Below are positions 32,773-41,451 of a stretch of DNA of 64,000 bases, piece by piece; the first letter of the stretch is position 1, and each line of letters begins with the position of its first letter. Source of the stretch: Mycolicibacterium sp. P9-64. Lineage in GTDB: Bacteria > Actinomycetota > Actinomycetes > Mycobacteriales > Mycobacteriaceae. The notes beneath the pieces are model-generated. The model was not told the DNA's origin. It did no database searches and worked only from the letters and a program-made list of their open reading frames with translations. Where the stretch lies: assembly GCF_008329605.1 (NCBI RefSeq), contig NZ_NPKO01000002.1:791043-855042 (forward strand), read 5' to 3'. Position numbers and translations under genes: made by a program.

Positions 32773-33681
32773 ATGAGTTCGCCTCCGCCACCGTGGGAGT
32801 CGCATCCGCCGTTGGAGGAAGACGGCTTCTATGGAGCCAATACCGACGCCGACCCCGAAGCGGACACCGGGCCGGTGCACGTCGTGACGCCCGAGGACGT
32901 CGCGCGTGTTGAGGACGCCGACGTCGATTACGGGTCGCAGACCCATTACCCGCCGCCCGTCGATGACACCGACTTCGAGGAAACCCGCCCCGTGCCGTGG
33001 CTGCAGGCCCAACGCCCGCCGCCGCCCTTGCCGGAACCGGACACGTTCGCGGGCCGCTTTGCCGCGCCCCTGACGATCGATCCCCGCACGACACCGGTGA
33101 AGGTCGAGCGAGTTCGTCTGGGGCCCATTGCCGCCGGCGTTGCGGGCGTGCTCGCCATTGGGCTGGCGGCCTGGCTGTTCTGGCCGTCGTCGGATGCCTC
33201 CGAGTCGCCGGGTGCCGCATCGCCGACGGCGACGACCACCGAGAAGCCCGTCGATACCGAAGCGCAGGCGAAGCTGCAACGGCTGCTGCCGCCCGGTTAC
33301 CCGTCGAACTCTTGCAAACAGGTCGACCCGCCGAAAGATGCACTGGCACAACTCGATTGCGCAAAGAACGCCGACACCGACGGTCCGCCGTCGGCCACCT
33401 ACACCCTGGTGCGGGACAAGGATGCGCTGAAGGCTGCGTTCGATGGCGTCGCAGGAGGCATCGGCGTAGTGAATTGCCCCGGCAACATCCAGTCACCAGG
33501 GCCGTGGCGTCGCAACGCCACGCCGCAACAGGTCAGCGGAACGCTGGTGTGCGGCTTGCAGCAGGGTCGGCCCACCCTTGCGTGGACCGACGACATCGTC
33601 CTCCTGCTGGCCGTCGTGAAGGCGGACGACAAGGGACCTACCCTCGACCAGCTCTACTCGTGGTGGACGAGCCACTCCTGA
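32773..33681 (+). CDS. Bitopic membrane protein with extracytoplasmic sensor-like domain
   Basis: A 302-residue protein. A 110-residue acidic/proline-rich cytosolic part is followed by one membrane helix (about 116-136) and an extracytoplasmic domain of about 150 residues with conserved Cys (S-C-K-Q, L-D-C, N-C-P-G, V-C-G) and W-W near the end. The domain recalls the external sensor domains of some mycobacterial Ser/Thr kinases, but I cannot place it in a family. I choose the ATG at 32773, six bases after GGAGGAG. It follows the Esp-like pair on the same strand, so it may be an accessory of their secretion or of surface sensing. Confidence 0.65.
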   Translation: MSSPPPPWESHPPLEEDGFYGANTDADPEADTGPVHVVTPEDVARVEDADVDYGSQTHYPPPVDDTDFEETRPVPWLQAQRPPPPLPEPDTFAGRFAAPLTIDPRTTPVKVERVRLGPIAAGVAGVLAIGLAAWLFWPSSDASESPGAASPTATTTEKPVDTEAQAKLQRLLPPGYPSNSCKQVDPPKDALAQLDCAKNADTDGPPSATYTLVRDKDALKAAFDGVAGGIGVVNCPGNIQSPGPWRRNATPQQVSGTLVCGLQQGRPTLAWTDDIVLLLAVVKADDKGPTLDQLYSWWTSHS

Positions 33682-33685
33682 TTGG

Positions 33686-34591
33686 TCAGGCAGGCGGCTT
33701 CGGCGCAATCACCGTGGTGGTGGGCGCAACCGGCGTGCCCTCGCTGCCCGCGGGAAGCGGAGTGCCTTGGCTGGCAGGTGCCGGCGCGACTGCGGGTGCC
33801 TCTTGGGCGCTGGCGGGCAGGGGAGCACCCTCGGTGCCAGCCGGAAGCGGGGTGCCCTGGCTACCGGCAGGAACTGGGGCGCCCGGTGCTGCAGGGGTGC
33901 CAGCGGGAGCCGGCGTTCCCGCGGCGCCTGCCGGAAGCGGTGTGCCCGAGCTGCCGGACGGCAGCGGGGCGCCCGCAGGGAGTGGTGCGCCCTCGGTGCC
34001 CGTCGCAGCCGCGGGGCTGCCCGCCGCTGCGGGCGTTGCCGGGGTGGTGGCCGCAGGAGCCGCCACGGTCTGACCGCGCGAACCCGAGGAAGAACCGCCG
34101 CTCGAACGTGGCGCCGGCGGGGGCTGCACCCAGATGAGCAGGTCCTGGCCGCCTGCGTTGTAGACGACGCTGTCCGGGGTGTCGCCCGTGACGTCGAAGT
34201 ACACCTTGCCCGTGGTCTTCTCGCCTTGCGCGAGCGTGGACGGGTTGACGCCCTGCGGCGTGGCAACGCCGAACAGCGCCCGGTAGGTCTGGCCACTCCT
34301 GGCCCGCGCATTGAGGTTCGACACGATCGGGGTGGCGCCACCCTGGAGGGCCTCGTCGGTGGCGGTTGCCTCCCACAGCGTGCCCGCCACGGGGTAGGGG
34401 ATCGCGTCCGAACTCGTCTTGAGACCGGTGACGGTCCAGCCCTGAACGACGTTGCCGTCGACCAGCTTCGCCTGCGACCCGATGGTCGTGGTCGACGGAT
34501 CGTCGGCGGCCGCGATCGGCGCGCCGATGATGCCGACGGAACCTGCTGCGGCGATGGCCGCAGCGGCTGCCAGTGCGCTGGTGATCTTCAC
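33686..34591 (-). CDS. MPT63-like secreted protein (DUF1942) with Pro/Ala-rich repeat tail
   Basis: A protein of about 301 residues. A signal peptide (ending P-I-A-A-A-D-D) precedes an immunoglobulin-like domain of about 125 residues with motifs characteristic of MPT63/DUF1942 proteins: V-x-G-W-T-V-x-x-L-K, I-P-Y-P-V-A-G-T-L-W-E-A, P-Q-G-V-N-P, V-Y-F-D-V-T-G. The remaining roughly 150 residues are repeats of G-x-P-L-P-A-G type. MPT63 itself lacks such a tail. I choose the GTG at 34591 because CAGGAGGG lies at ideal distance; an ATG at 34627 adds 12 basic residues. It converges with the preceding gene. Confidence 0.8.
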   Translation of the reverse strand: MKITSALAAAAAIAAAGSVGIIGAPIAAADDPSTTTIGSQAKLVDGNVVQGWTVTGLKTSSDAIPYPVAGTLWEATATDEALQGGATPIVSNLNARARSGQTYRALFGVATPQGVNPSTLAQGEKTTGKVYFDVTGDTPDSVVYNAGGQDLLIWVQPPPAPRSSGGSSSGSRGQTVAAPAATTPATPAAAGSPAAATGTEGAPLPAGAPLPSGSSGTPLPAGAAGTPAPAGTPAAPGAPVPAGSQGTPLPAGTEGAPLPASAQEAPAVAPAPASQGTPLPAGSEGTPVAPTTTVIAPKPPA

Positions 34592-34843
34592 GTGAAGTGC
34601 CCTCCTGAAACGTCTGAATCGCGACATCCCCCCGACGGGAATGGCCACTAATTCTGAAGTTAGCAGGTTGTGACTTGCTCGTGGACCACCTATGTGAGGG
34701 CCCAGAACCACACGGGCACCGTGCCTGCAGCGGCTGCAACGTCCTACCAGCGTGCAACGTGGCTGGGCACTCGGGATTTTCGAATGATGGAGCGGGCGCG
34801 GCAAAAATCAGGCCGCGTCCAACTCGACGAGGGCTCGACGGAC

Positions 34844-35341
34844 CTAGCCGAGAATGCGCAGGATTCCGTTCCGGCCATCTCCGATGTTGACGGCACCGAT
34901 GTTGCCACCACCGACCTGGACGAGGCCGAGGTTCCCTACGCCGACGTTGAGGAGGCCCGCGTTCGCGGCGCCGACGTTGGCGACGCCCAGCTGGCCGGCG
35001 CCGATGTTGGCGATACCCGATTGCAAGGTGCCGATGTTGGCGATGCCGCCCTGCAGAGCGCCGATGTTGAGCAGCCCGTTGTTCACGTTGCCCTGATTGG
35101 CGATGCCTTGGTTGCCGAAACCGCCGAGCAGGCCGTTGGCCACACCGAAGTTGCCGCCGCCGGGGCCGAGGAGGTTGTTGGCGATGCCGGTGTTACCCGT
35201 GCCGCCATTGAGCAGCCCGTTGTTACCGGGTGTGAGGTTGATGCCGCTATCGGCAGTGGCGGCGCCGGCGCCGACGAGGGCGATTGCACCTGCACCAATG
35301 AGCGAGCATCCGAGGATGATGCATGAACGGAACGATGGCAT
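34844..35341 (-). CDS. Secreted MPTR-type pentapeptide-repeat protein without a PPE domain
   Basis: A 165-residue protein with a signal peptide (about 30 residues, ending A-A-T-A-D-S). The rest is N-x-G-x-x / I-A-N-I-G-type five-residue repeats, the same periodicity as the major polymorphic tandem repeats of PPE-MPTR proteins. No PPE domain is present. I prefer ATG 35341 (AAGGAT upstream) to TTG 35347. It is likely a small beta-helical surface or wall protein; the function is unknown. Confidence 0.72.
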   Translation of the reverse strand: MPSFRSCIILGCSLIGAGAIALVGAGAATADSGINLTPGNNGLLNGGTGNTGIANNLLGPGGGNFGVANGLLGGFGNQGIANQGNVNNGLLNIGALQGGIANIGTLQSGIANIGAGQLGVANVGAANAGLLNVGVGNLGLVQVGGGNIGAVNIGDGRNGILRILG

Positions 35342-35837
35342 GACCAATCCTTAGCTAGCTGAGACCTGACGAGCATCACGCTAGGACGCCAGTCGGCACC
35401 TGTAAATGCTCGCGGCAAACGCTTTTGGCAAGATCTTGCGTCGGCAAGGACTCGGGCGCGACCGTGGGTGGGGCGTGCGGCACTGCAGGCCTCGGCGCGG
35501 TTCGTCGACGGCGGTGGCAAACAAATACTGGCTTTGACTCCTGCGCAGATAAGGCATTGACCTGCTTGTAAATAAGGCCAATGCGTCGTGACAAGCGCCA
35601 AACGGTGGAACTTCAGCAATCAGTCATTGCGTCTAACTGCTTTCCTTGCCGAACTGTCGGATCGCCTCGTGTCTCCTCGCCGACGGACACACCGCACCGT
35701 CGCACCGCACCGGAGGCCAGGAAACCGCCACTGATGGTCGGTGAATCCGCACCGGCGGACCGTTGATTACGCAAACATCCTCATGGTCGTTTGCTGAAAG
35801 CGAGTTATCCTGCGGAATTTCGGGTAGTCGTGCCGGC
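35342..35837. other. 496-base intergenic region with an imperfect inverted repeat
   Basis: No gene is seen. The region is less GC-rich than its surroundings. At 35554-35584 the arms gcattgacct and aggccaatgc pair at 9 of 10 positions around 11 AT-rich bases, upstream of the MPTR-like gene on the minus strand, so it may be an operator. I found no KstR-type site here. Confidence 0.4.
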
Positions 35838-36698
35838 TCAGGCCTGGCTCAGCTCGACGCCCGACAGGACGACGGCGTCATCGCGGCTCGGCGCGGTAAG
35901 CACCGCCACGAACTTGTCGTTGTCCTTCCAGATGCTGGCCTTGAGCGTCTCGCCGGGGAACACCACGCCCGCGAACCGGGCGCCGTAGGACCGCACCCGC
36001 GAGACGTCGCCGTCCAAGAACGTGTCGACGATGGCCTTGCACCCGATGCCATAAGAGCACAGGCCGTGCAGGATCGGCGCGGGAAAGCCCGCGGCAGAAG
36101 CGAAGCCCGGATCCGAGTGCAGCGGATTGCGGTCGCCGCACAGCCGGTACAGCAACGCCTGCTGCGGCAGGATCGGCAGCGCCACTTCGGCGTCCGGTGC
36201 GCGATCGGGCGGCTCGACGGACCCGGTCGGCCCGCGATCGCCGCCGAAACCGCCCTCGCCACGGGCGAAGATCGACCGCTTCTGCTTCCAGAGCGGGGCG
36301 CCGTCCAACGTGGTCACCGTGGTCTCCGACCAGATCACCGCGGCCTTGCCCTTGTCCCAGATCTCGGTGAAGCGAGTCACCGCCCGACCCGTGCCCGACG
36401 GCGGGATGGGGCCTGGCACGGACACGGCCTCGCTGGCGTGCAGCACCTTTGACAGCTCGATGTCGATGCCGGGGTACTGCACGGTGGGCGGTTCGGTCTG
36501 GTGGAAGGTCTGGGCCACGCTGGCGAACGTCGGCAGCACCGCAGGGGTGTCGTCGGCGAGGTAGGCCAGCTCGCGCTGGTTCAGCGGATCGGCACCCGCG
36601 CCGAGGCCCAGGTGATAAAGCTGCACATCGCTACTGCTCCAAGCGAACTCGACGGGAGCGAGCTCGGCGCCGATGGCCTCGTCGAGATTGATCGGCAC
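35838..36698 (-). CDS. MaoC-like steroid enoyl-CoA hydratase (Rv3538 orthologue)
   Basis: A 286-residue double hot-dog hydratase, the same length as Rv3538. The N-terminal half is the decorated, substrate-binding domain. The C-terminal half carries the hydratase-2 motif Y-R-L-C-G-D-R-N-P-L-H-S-D-P followed by F-P-x-P-I-L-H-G-L, with the Asp and His catalytic residues. It acts on enoyl-CoA esters of cholesterol side-chain intermediates; the M. tuberculosis protein has been called ChsH3. It lies 3 bases downstream of kstD on the same strand and shares its KstR-controlled promoter. Confidence 0.9.
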   Translation of the reverse strand: MPINLDEAIGAELAPVEFAWSSSDVQLYHLGLGAGADPLNQRELAYLADDTPAVLPTFASVAQTFHQTEPPTVQYPGIDIELSKVLHASEAVSVPGPIPPSGTGRAVTRFTEIWDKGKAAVIWSETTVTTLDGAPLWKQKRSIFARGEGGFGGDRGPTGSVEPPDRAPDAEVALPILPQQALLYRLCGDRNPLHSDPGFASAAGFPAPILHGLCSYGIGCKAIVDTFLDGDVSRVRSYGARFAGVVFPGETLKASIWKDNDKFVAVLTAPSRDDAVVLSGVELSQA

Positions 36699-36701
36699 GT
36701 G

Positions 36702-38408
36702 CTACGCCCCCGGGCCCGACGTCGGAGCTCCGGACGCGGCCAGGTGCAGCGCCGCCAGGTAGCCGAACGTCATGGCCGGGCCGATGGTCCCGCCTGGCCC
36801 CGGATAGGTATGTCCCATCACCGGTGAGCTGACATTGCCTGCGGCATAGAGGCCGTCGATGATCGAGCCGTCGTCGCGCAGCGCCCGCCCGTGTACGTCG
36901 GTGCGCACGCCGCCCTTGGTGCCGAGGTCGCCGGGCACCATCTTGGCCGCGTAGTACGGCCCGTGGCTGATCTCGCCGAGGTTGGGGTTGGGCTTGTTGG
37001 TCGGGTCGCCGTAGTAGCGGTCGTACGCGCTCTCGCCGCGCTTGAAGTCGTCGTCGACACCCTTGCGGGCGAAGCCGTTGAACCGCTCGACCGTCGCCTT
37101 GAGCTCGTCGACGGGCAGGCTCGTCTTCTCGGCCAGCTCCTCGAGCGTATCGGCGACGAGCACCACGCCGGAATCCAGCCACTTCTTCGGAATGCGTTGT
37201 CCCGGTTGCAGACCCGCGAAGATGTAGCGGTCGCGGTACCGCTGGTCGAAGATCAGCCAGGCCGGCACGTTCTCGCCGGGCCCCGGGCCCTGGCCGAACT
37301 CGCCGCCGTACATTCGGTGGCACGCCTCGACATAGGGCATCGACTCGTTCATGAACCGCTTGGCGCTGGTGTTCACGATGATCGAGCCGGGGGAGTTGCG
37401 CTCGGACAGTGCGAACCACGGTGCGCCGACCAGCGGGACCGTCGGCCCCCACCAGGCGTCCTCCATCAATTCCAGGGCGGCCCCGAGCTTCTCGGCGGCC
37501 AGGATGCCGTCGCCGGTGTTGGCGACCGCGCCCACCGTCCACTCGGTGGTGATCGGGGCACGCTGGTACTTCACCCGCATCTGCTCGTTGTGCTCGAAGC
37601 CGCCGCTGCCGAGGATGACTCCGCGGCGGGCCCGGATGAGCCGGGGCTCGGCATCGGCGGAGTCGTCGGAGGACCGCACCCAGATCCCACGAACCCTGCC
37701 GTCCTCGACGAACAGATCGGTCAGCGCAGTGTTCAGCTGCACGGGTACACCGGCCTGTTGCAGGCCGATCCGCAACGGCGCGATGAGCGCGCGACCCATG
37801 CCGACGAGATGCTTTCCGGTGGCCTTGGCCCACGTCGCGCGGAGGCCGACCTTGAGGCTGCGCAGCACACCGCGGGGGTGGCGCTTGAGCTGGTTGAGCC
37901 GGACGTAGTCCTGCTGCAAGACGACCATGTTCATCGGGACCTTGCCGTACGGCGGCTCGAGGCCCGGCAGGTCGGCGCCCAGCTTCTTGGCGTTGAACGG
38001 CTTCGGCTCGATCGAGCGCCCACCGGCCCGACCGCCCGGCGACTCCGGGTAGTAGTCGGAGTAGTTCGGCACCCAGCACATCTTCAACGGCGAGTGCTTC
38101 AACACGAACGCCAGCATCTCCGGCCCGCGCTCGAGATAGGTGTCGATGCGCTCGGCGGGAACCACGTCGCCGACGATCGTGTGCAGGTAGGTCCGGGCTG
38201 CCTCAGCAGTGTCTTTGACCCCGTCGCGCTTCAAGATCACGTTGTTCGGAATCCAGACGCCGCCGCCGGACCGCGCAGTGGAACCGCCATAGTGCGGGGC
38301 CTTTTCGACGACTAGTGTCGAGAGTCCGTTGTGGGCGGCAGTAAGCGCGGCGACCAGGCCCGCTCCGCCGCTGCCGACTACGACGACGTCATACTCCGTT
38401 TCCGTCAT
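36702..38408 (-). CDS. kstD: 3-Ketosteroid-delta1-dehydrogenase KstD
   Basis: A 568-residue FAD enzyme (Rv3537 is about 563) that introduces the 1,2 double bond into ring A of 3-ketosteroids, a prerequisite with KshAB for opening ring B. The FAD-binding V-V-V-G-S-G-G-A-G-L is at residues 9-18. The C-terminal G-H-T-Y-P-G-P-G-G-T-I-G-P-A contains the active-site Tyr and Gly known from Rhodococcus KstD1. The start is set at ATG 38408 because a perfect KstR operator begins two bases upstream of it, which is incompatible with the longer frame. First gene of a kstD-maoC operon, divergent from hsaEGF. Confidence 0.95.
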   Translation of the reverse strand: MTETEYDVVVVGSGGAGLVAALTAAHNGLSTLVVEKAPHYGGSTARSGGGVWIPNNVILKRDGVKDTAEAARTYLHTIVGDVVPAERIDTYLERGPEMLAFVLKHSPLKMCWVPNYSDYYPESPGGRAGGRSIEPKPFNAKKLGADLPGLEPPYGKVPMNMVVLQQDYVRLNQLKRHPRGVLRSLKVGLRATWAKATGKHLVGMGRALIAPLRIGLQQAGVPVQLNTALTDLFVEDGRVRGIWVRSSDDSADAEPRLIRARRGVILGSGGFEHNEQMRVKYQRAPITTEWTVGAVANTGDGILAAEKLGAALELMEDAWWGPTVPLVGAPWFALSERNSPGSIIVNTSAKRFMNESMPYVEACHRMYGGEFGQGPGPGENVPAWLIFDQRYRDRYIFAGLQPGQRIPKKWLDSGVVLVADTLEELAEKTSLPVDELKATVERFNGFARKGVDDDFKRGESAYDRYYGDPTNKPNPNLGEISHGPYYAAKMVPGDLGTKGGVRTDVHGRALRDDGSIIDGLYAAGNVSSPVMGHTYPGPGGTIGPAMTFGYLAALHLAASGAPTSGPGA

Positions 38409-38409
38409 G

Positions 38410-38423
38410 TAGAACACGTTATA
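38410..38423. promoter_or_regulatory. KstR operator between kstD and hsaE
   Basis: The 14 bases tagaacacgttata fit the KstR consensus TNNAACNNGTTNNA at every fixed position. It lies directly upstream of kstD and 56 bases before hsaE, so one TetR-family KstR dimer pair could repress both directions until a cholesterol-derived CoA ester is present. Confidence 0.9.
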
Positions 38424-38479
38424 GAATCGCCCGGCCGACCCACAACTGTGCCGGTCGACGAAACGAGGGGACTTCACCG

Positions 38480-39265
38480 ATGTTGTCCGAGGAAGTACGC
38501 GACGAACTGGCCGCCGAGCTGGCTCAGGCGGAGCGCAGCAAGGTGCCGCTGAAGCCGTTGACCGACGGTGTTCCAGGCATGGACGTCGTGGATGCCTACG
38601 AGATCCAGCTGATCAACATCAGGCAGCGGGTCGCCGAGGGCGCACGTGTCATCGGCCACAAGGTCGGGCTGTCGTCCGAGGCCATGCAGAAGATGATGAA
38701 CGTCGACGAGCCGGACTACGGCCATCTACTCGACGACATGGAGGTCTTCGAGGATAGGCCCGTCGAGGCGGGCCGGTTCCTCTATCCCCGTGTGGAGGTC
38801 GAGGTCGGTTTCATCCTCGCCGACGACCTTCCCGGCGAAGGCTGCACCGAGGACGACGTGCTGGCCGCGACGGCAGCATTCGCCCCGTCGATCGAATTGA
38901 TCGACACCCGCATCACCGACTGGAAGATCAAGTTGTGCGACACCATCGCCGACAACGCCTCGTCGGCCGGCTGGGTGCTCGGCAAGGAACGGGTGTCGCC
39001 CAAGGACATCGACATCTGCAACATCGACGCGGTGCTGACTCGCAACGGCGAGGTGGTGGCCGAGGGGCGCAGCGACGCGGTGCTCGGCAATCCGGTCACC
39101 GCGGTGGCGTGGCTGGCCCGCAAGGTCGACCAGTTCGGCGTGCGGTTGAAGGCCGGCGACATCGTCCTGCCCGGGTCGTGCACGCGTGCGATCGACGCTC
39201 GCCCCGGTGATGACTTCGTCGCCACATTCGACGGACTCGGTTCCGTCCATCTTTCGTTCGAATAG
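38480..39265 (+). CDS. hsaE: 2-Hydroxypenta-2,4-dienoate hydratase HsaE
   Basis: A 261-residue member of the FAH/MhpD hydratase family, the same length as Rv3536c. It hydrates 2-hydroxyhexa-2,4-dienoate, the C6 fragment from rings A/B, to 4-hydroxy-2-oxohexanoate. Metal-site features of the family are visible in E-V-E-V-G-F and the following acidic residues around 110-115, and G-H-K-V-G-L-S-S at about 54-61. First gene of hsaEGF, controlled by the KstR site just upstream. Confidence 0.94.
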   Translation: MLSEEVRDELAAELAQAERSKVPLKPLTDGVPGMDVVDAYEIQLINIRQRVAEGARVIGHKVGLSSEAMQKMMNVDEPDYGHLLDDMEVFEDRPVEAGRFLYPRVEVEVGFILADDLPGEGCTEDDVLAATAAFAPSIELIDTRITDWKIKLCDTIADNASSAGWVLGKERVSPKDIDICNIDAVLTRNGEVVAEGRSDAVLGNPVTAVAWLARKVDQFGVRLKAGDIVLPGSCTRAIDARPGDDFVATFDGLGSVHLSFE

Positions 39266-39278
39266 AAGGAATTACGAC

Positions 39279-40211
39279 ATGGCACTGGGCTCATCGAATA
39301 AGAAGGCAACCGTCGCGATCGTCGGGTCGGGCAACATCAGTACCGATCTGCTGTACAAACTGCTGCGCTCGGAGTGGTTGGAGCCGCGCTGGATGATCGG
39401 CATCGACCCCGAGAGCGAAGGCCTGGCCAGGGCGCGCAAGCTGGGCCTGGAGACCAGCCACGAAGGTGTGGACTGGCTGCTCGCCATGGATGAGAAGCCG
39501 GACTTGGTGTTCGAGGCCACCAGTGCCTACGTGCATCGTGATGCCGCCCCGCGCTACGCGGAGGCGGGCATCCGTGCCATCGATCTGACCCCGGCTGCCG
39601 TCGGTCCTGGGGTGATCCCGCCTGCGAACCTGCGCGCGCACCTGGATGCGCCGAACGTCAACATGGTGACCTGTGGCGGGCAGGCCACGATCCCGATGGT
39701 CTACGCCGTGAGTCGTGTGGTCGAGGTGCCCTACGCCGAGATCGTGGCGTCCGTGTCGTCGGCGTCGGCAGGGCCGGGGACGCGGGCGAACATCGACGAG
39801 TTCACCAAGACCACCAGCAGTGGCGTGGAGGTGATCGGCGGCGCGAAGCGGGGCAAGGCGATCATCATCCTCAACCCGGCCGAACCGCCAATGATCATGC
39901 GCGACACCATCTTCTGCGCCATCCCCGAGGATGCCGACCAGGACGCGATCGCCCGCTCGATCAAGGAGGTCGCGGCCGAGGTGGCGACCTACGTGCCCGG
40001 TTACCGGCTGCTCAACGAGCCGCAGTTCGATCCGCCGTCGGTGCACTCGGGCGGCCAAGCGGTGGTCACCGTGTTCGTCGAAGTGGAGGGCGCCGGCGAT
40101 TACCTGCCGCCCTATGCGGGAAACCTGGACATCATGACCGCGGCCGCGACGAAGGTGGGCGAGGAGATAGCCAAGGAAATGGCGTCTGTGTCAGAGGGAG
40201 CACGAGCATGA
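39279..40211 (+). CDS. hsaG: Acylating acetaldehyde/propionaldehyde dehydrogenase HsaG
   Basis: A 310-residue NAD- and CoA-dependent aldehyde dehydrogenase (Rv3535c orthologue). The Rossmann start [12 protein letters not shown] and the catalytic Cys in [11 protein letters not shown] are clear. It receives propionaldehyde from HsaF through a channel and yields propionyl-CoA. The start is at ATG 39279 with AGAAGGA upstream; it overlaps hsaF by four bases (ATGA). Confidence 0.94.
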   Translation: MALGSSNKKATVAIVGSGNISTDLLYKLLRSEWLEPRWMIGIDPESEGLARARKLGLETSHEGVDWLLAMDEKPDLVFEATSAYVHRDAAPRYAEAGIRAIDLTPAAVGPGVIPPANLRAHLDAPNVNMVTCGGQATIPMVYAVSRVVEVPYAEIVASVSSASAGPGTRANIDEFTKTTSSGVEVIGGAKRGKAIIILNPAEPPMIMRDTIFCAIPEDADQDAIARSIKEVAAEVATYVPGYRLLNEPQFDPPSVHSGGQAVVTVFVEVEGAGDYLPPYAGNLDIMTAAATKVGEEIAKEMASVSEGARA

Positions 40212-41257
40212 CCGATGGAGTCTTCTTCAACCCGATCTGGGACGTCCGGATGACCGATACGTCGCTGCGCGACGGCAGTCATCACAAGCGCCACCAGTTC
40301 ACCGCCGACGAGGTGCGGGGCATCGTCGCCGCACTGGACACCGCGGGTGTGCCGGTCATCGAGGTCACCCACGGTGATGGGCTTGGCGGATCGAGTTTCA
40401 ACTACGGCTTCTCCAAGACCCCGGAGCAGGAGTTGATCAAGCTGGCCGCCGAGACGGCCAAGGAGTCCAAGATCGCGTTTCTCATGCTGCCGGGTCTTGG
40501 CACCAAGGACGACATCAAGGAGGCCCAGGGCAACGGCGGGTCGATCTGTCGCATCGCTACGCACTGCACCGAGGCCGACGTGTCGATCCAGCACTTCGGG
40601 CTGGCTCGCGAGTTGGGCCTTGAGACCGTTGGCTTCCTGATGATGGCGCACACCATCTCCCCGGAGAAGCTCGCGCAGCAGGCCCGGATCATGGCCGACG
40701 CGGGTTGTCAGTGCGTGTACGTCGTCGACTCCGCCGGCGCATTGGTGCTCGAGGGTGTGGCCGACCGGGTGTCGGCGTTGGTCGCGGAGTTGGGGTCGGA
40801 TGCCCAGGTGGGCTTTCACGGCCACGAGAACCTGGGCTTGGGTGTGGCCAACAGCGTGGAGGCCGTTCGTGCGGGCGCCAAGCAGATCGACGGTTCCACC
40901 CGTAGGTTCGGTGCAGGCGCGGGCAACGCTCCCGTTGAGGCGCTGATCGGGGTGTTCGACAAGATCGGGGTGAAGACCGGCATCGACTTCTTCGACATCG
41001 CCGATGCTGCCGAAGAGGTCGTTGCCCCCGCGATGCCGCAGGAGTGCCTGCTGGATCGCAACGCCTTGATCATGGGCTACTCCGGGGTGTACTCGAGCTT
41101 CCTCAAACACGCCATCCGGCAATCGGAGCGATACGGCGTTCCCGCGCACAAGCTCCTGCACCGCGCAGGGCAGCGCAAGTTGATCGGCGGCCAGGAAGAC
41201 CAGCTGATCGACATCGCACTCGAACTCAAGCGCGAGCAAGACGCAGCAGCCGGCTAG
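40208..41257 (+). CDS. hsaF: 4-Hydroxy-2-oxovalerate/-hexanoate aldolase HsaF
   Basis: A 349-residue HMGL-like TIM-barrel aldolase (Rv3534c orthologue, about 346). The N-terminal [13 protein letters not shown] motif carries catalytic Arg and metal Asp; G-F-H-G-H-E-N supplies the metal His pair. The C-terminal DmpG-type communication domain pairs with HsaG. Cleaves 4-hydroxy-2-oxohexanoate to pyruvate and propionaldehyde. Last gene of hsaEGF. Confidence 0.94.
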   Translation: MTDGVFFNPIWDVRMTDTSLRDGSHHKRHQFTADEVRGIVAALDTAGVPVIEVTHGDGLGGSSFNYGFSKTPEQELIKLAAETAKESKIAFLMLPGLGTKDDIKEAQGNGGSICRIATHCTEADVSIQHFGLARELGLETVGFLMMAHTISPEKLAQQARIMADAGCQCVYVVDSAGALVLEGVADRVSALVAELGSDAQVGFHGHENLGLGVANSVEAVRAGAKQIDGSTRRFGAGAGNAPVEALIGVFDKIGVKTGIDFFDIADAAEEVVAPAMPQECLLDRNALIMGYSGVYSSFLKHAIRQSERYGVPAHKLLHRAGQRKLIGGQEDQLIDIALELKREQDAAAG

Positions 41258-41451
41258 GCGTTCATCCTGCCCCCAAGGGGCGGATCGGTATCAGGCGTCG
41301 GGCTTTCATGGGCCTGCCGTCCACTTCGTCGACGCATGGTGACTGAAACGTGCAATTTCTTTCCGCGTCGCATTTACCGGAGCGGCGAACCGGTAGTACC
41401 ATCAGCGAAGTCCAATCAAGCGTTCCCGTCGTTAGCTGACGCGGAGCGCTT

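Noticed and set aside
4442..35837. Prophage or integrative element as the cause of the inserted block
   Set aside because: No integrase, transposase, tRNA or flanking direct repeat was seen at the edges.
41258..41290. Hairpin after hsaF (gcccc-caa-ggggc)
   Set aside because: Only five base pairs and no further support, so not listed as a terminator.
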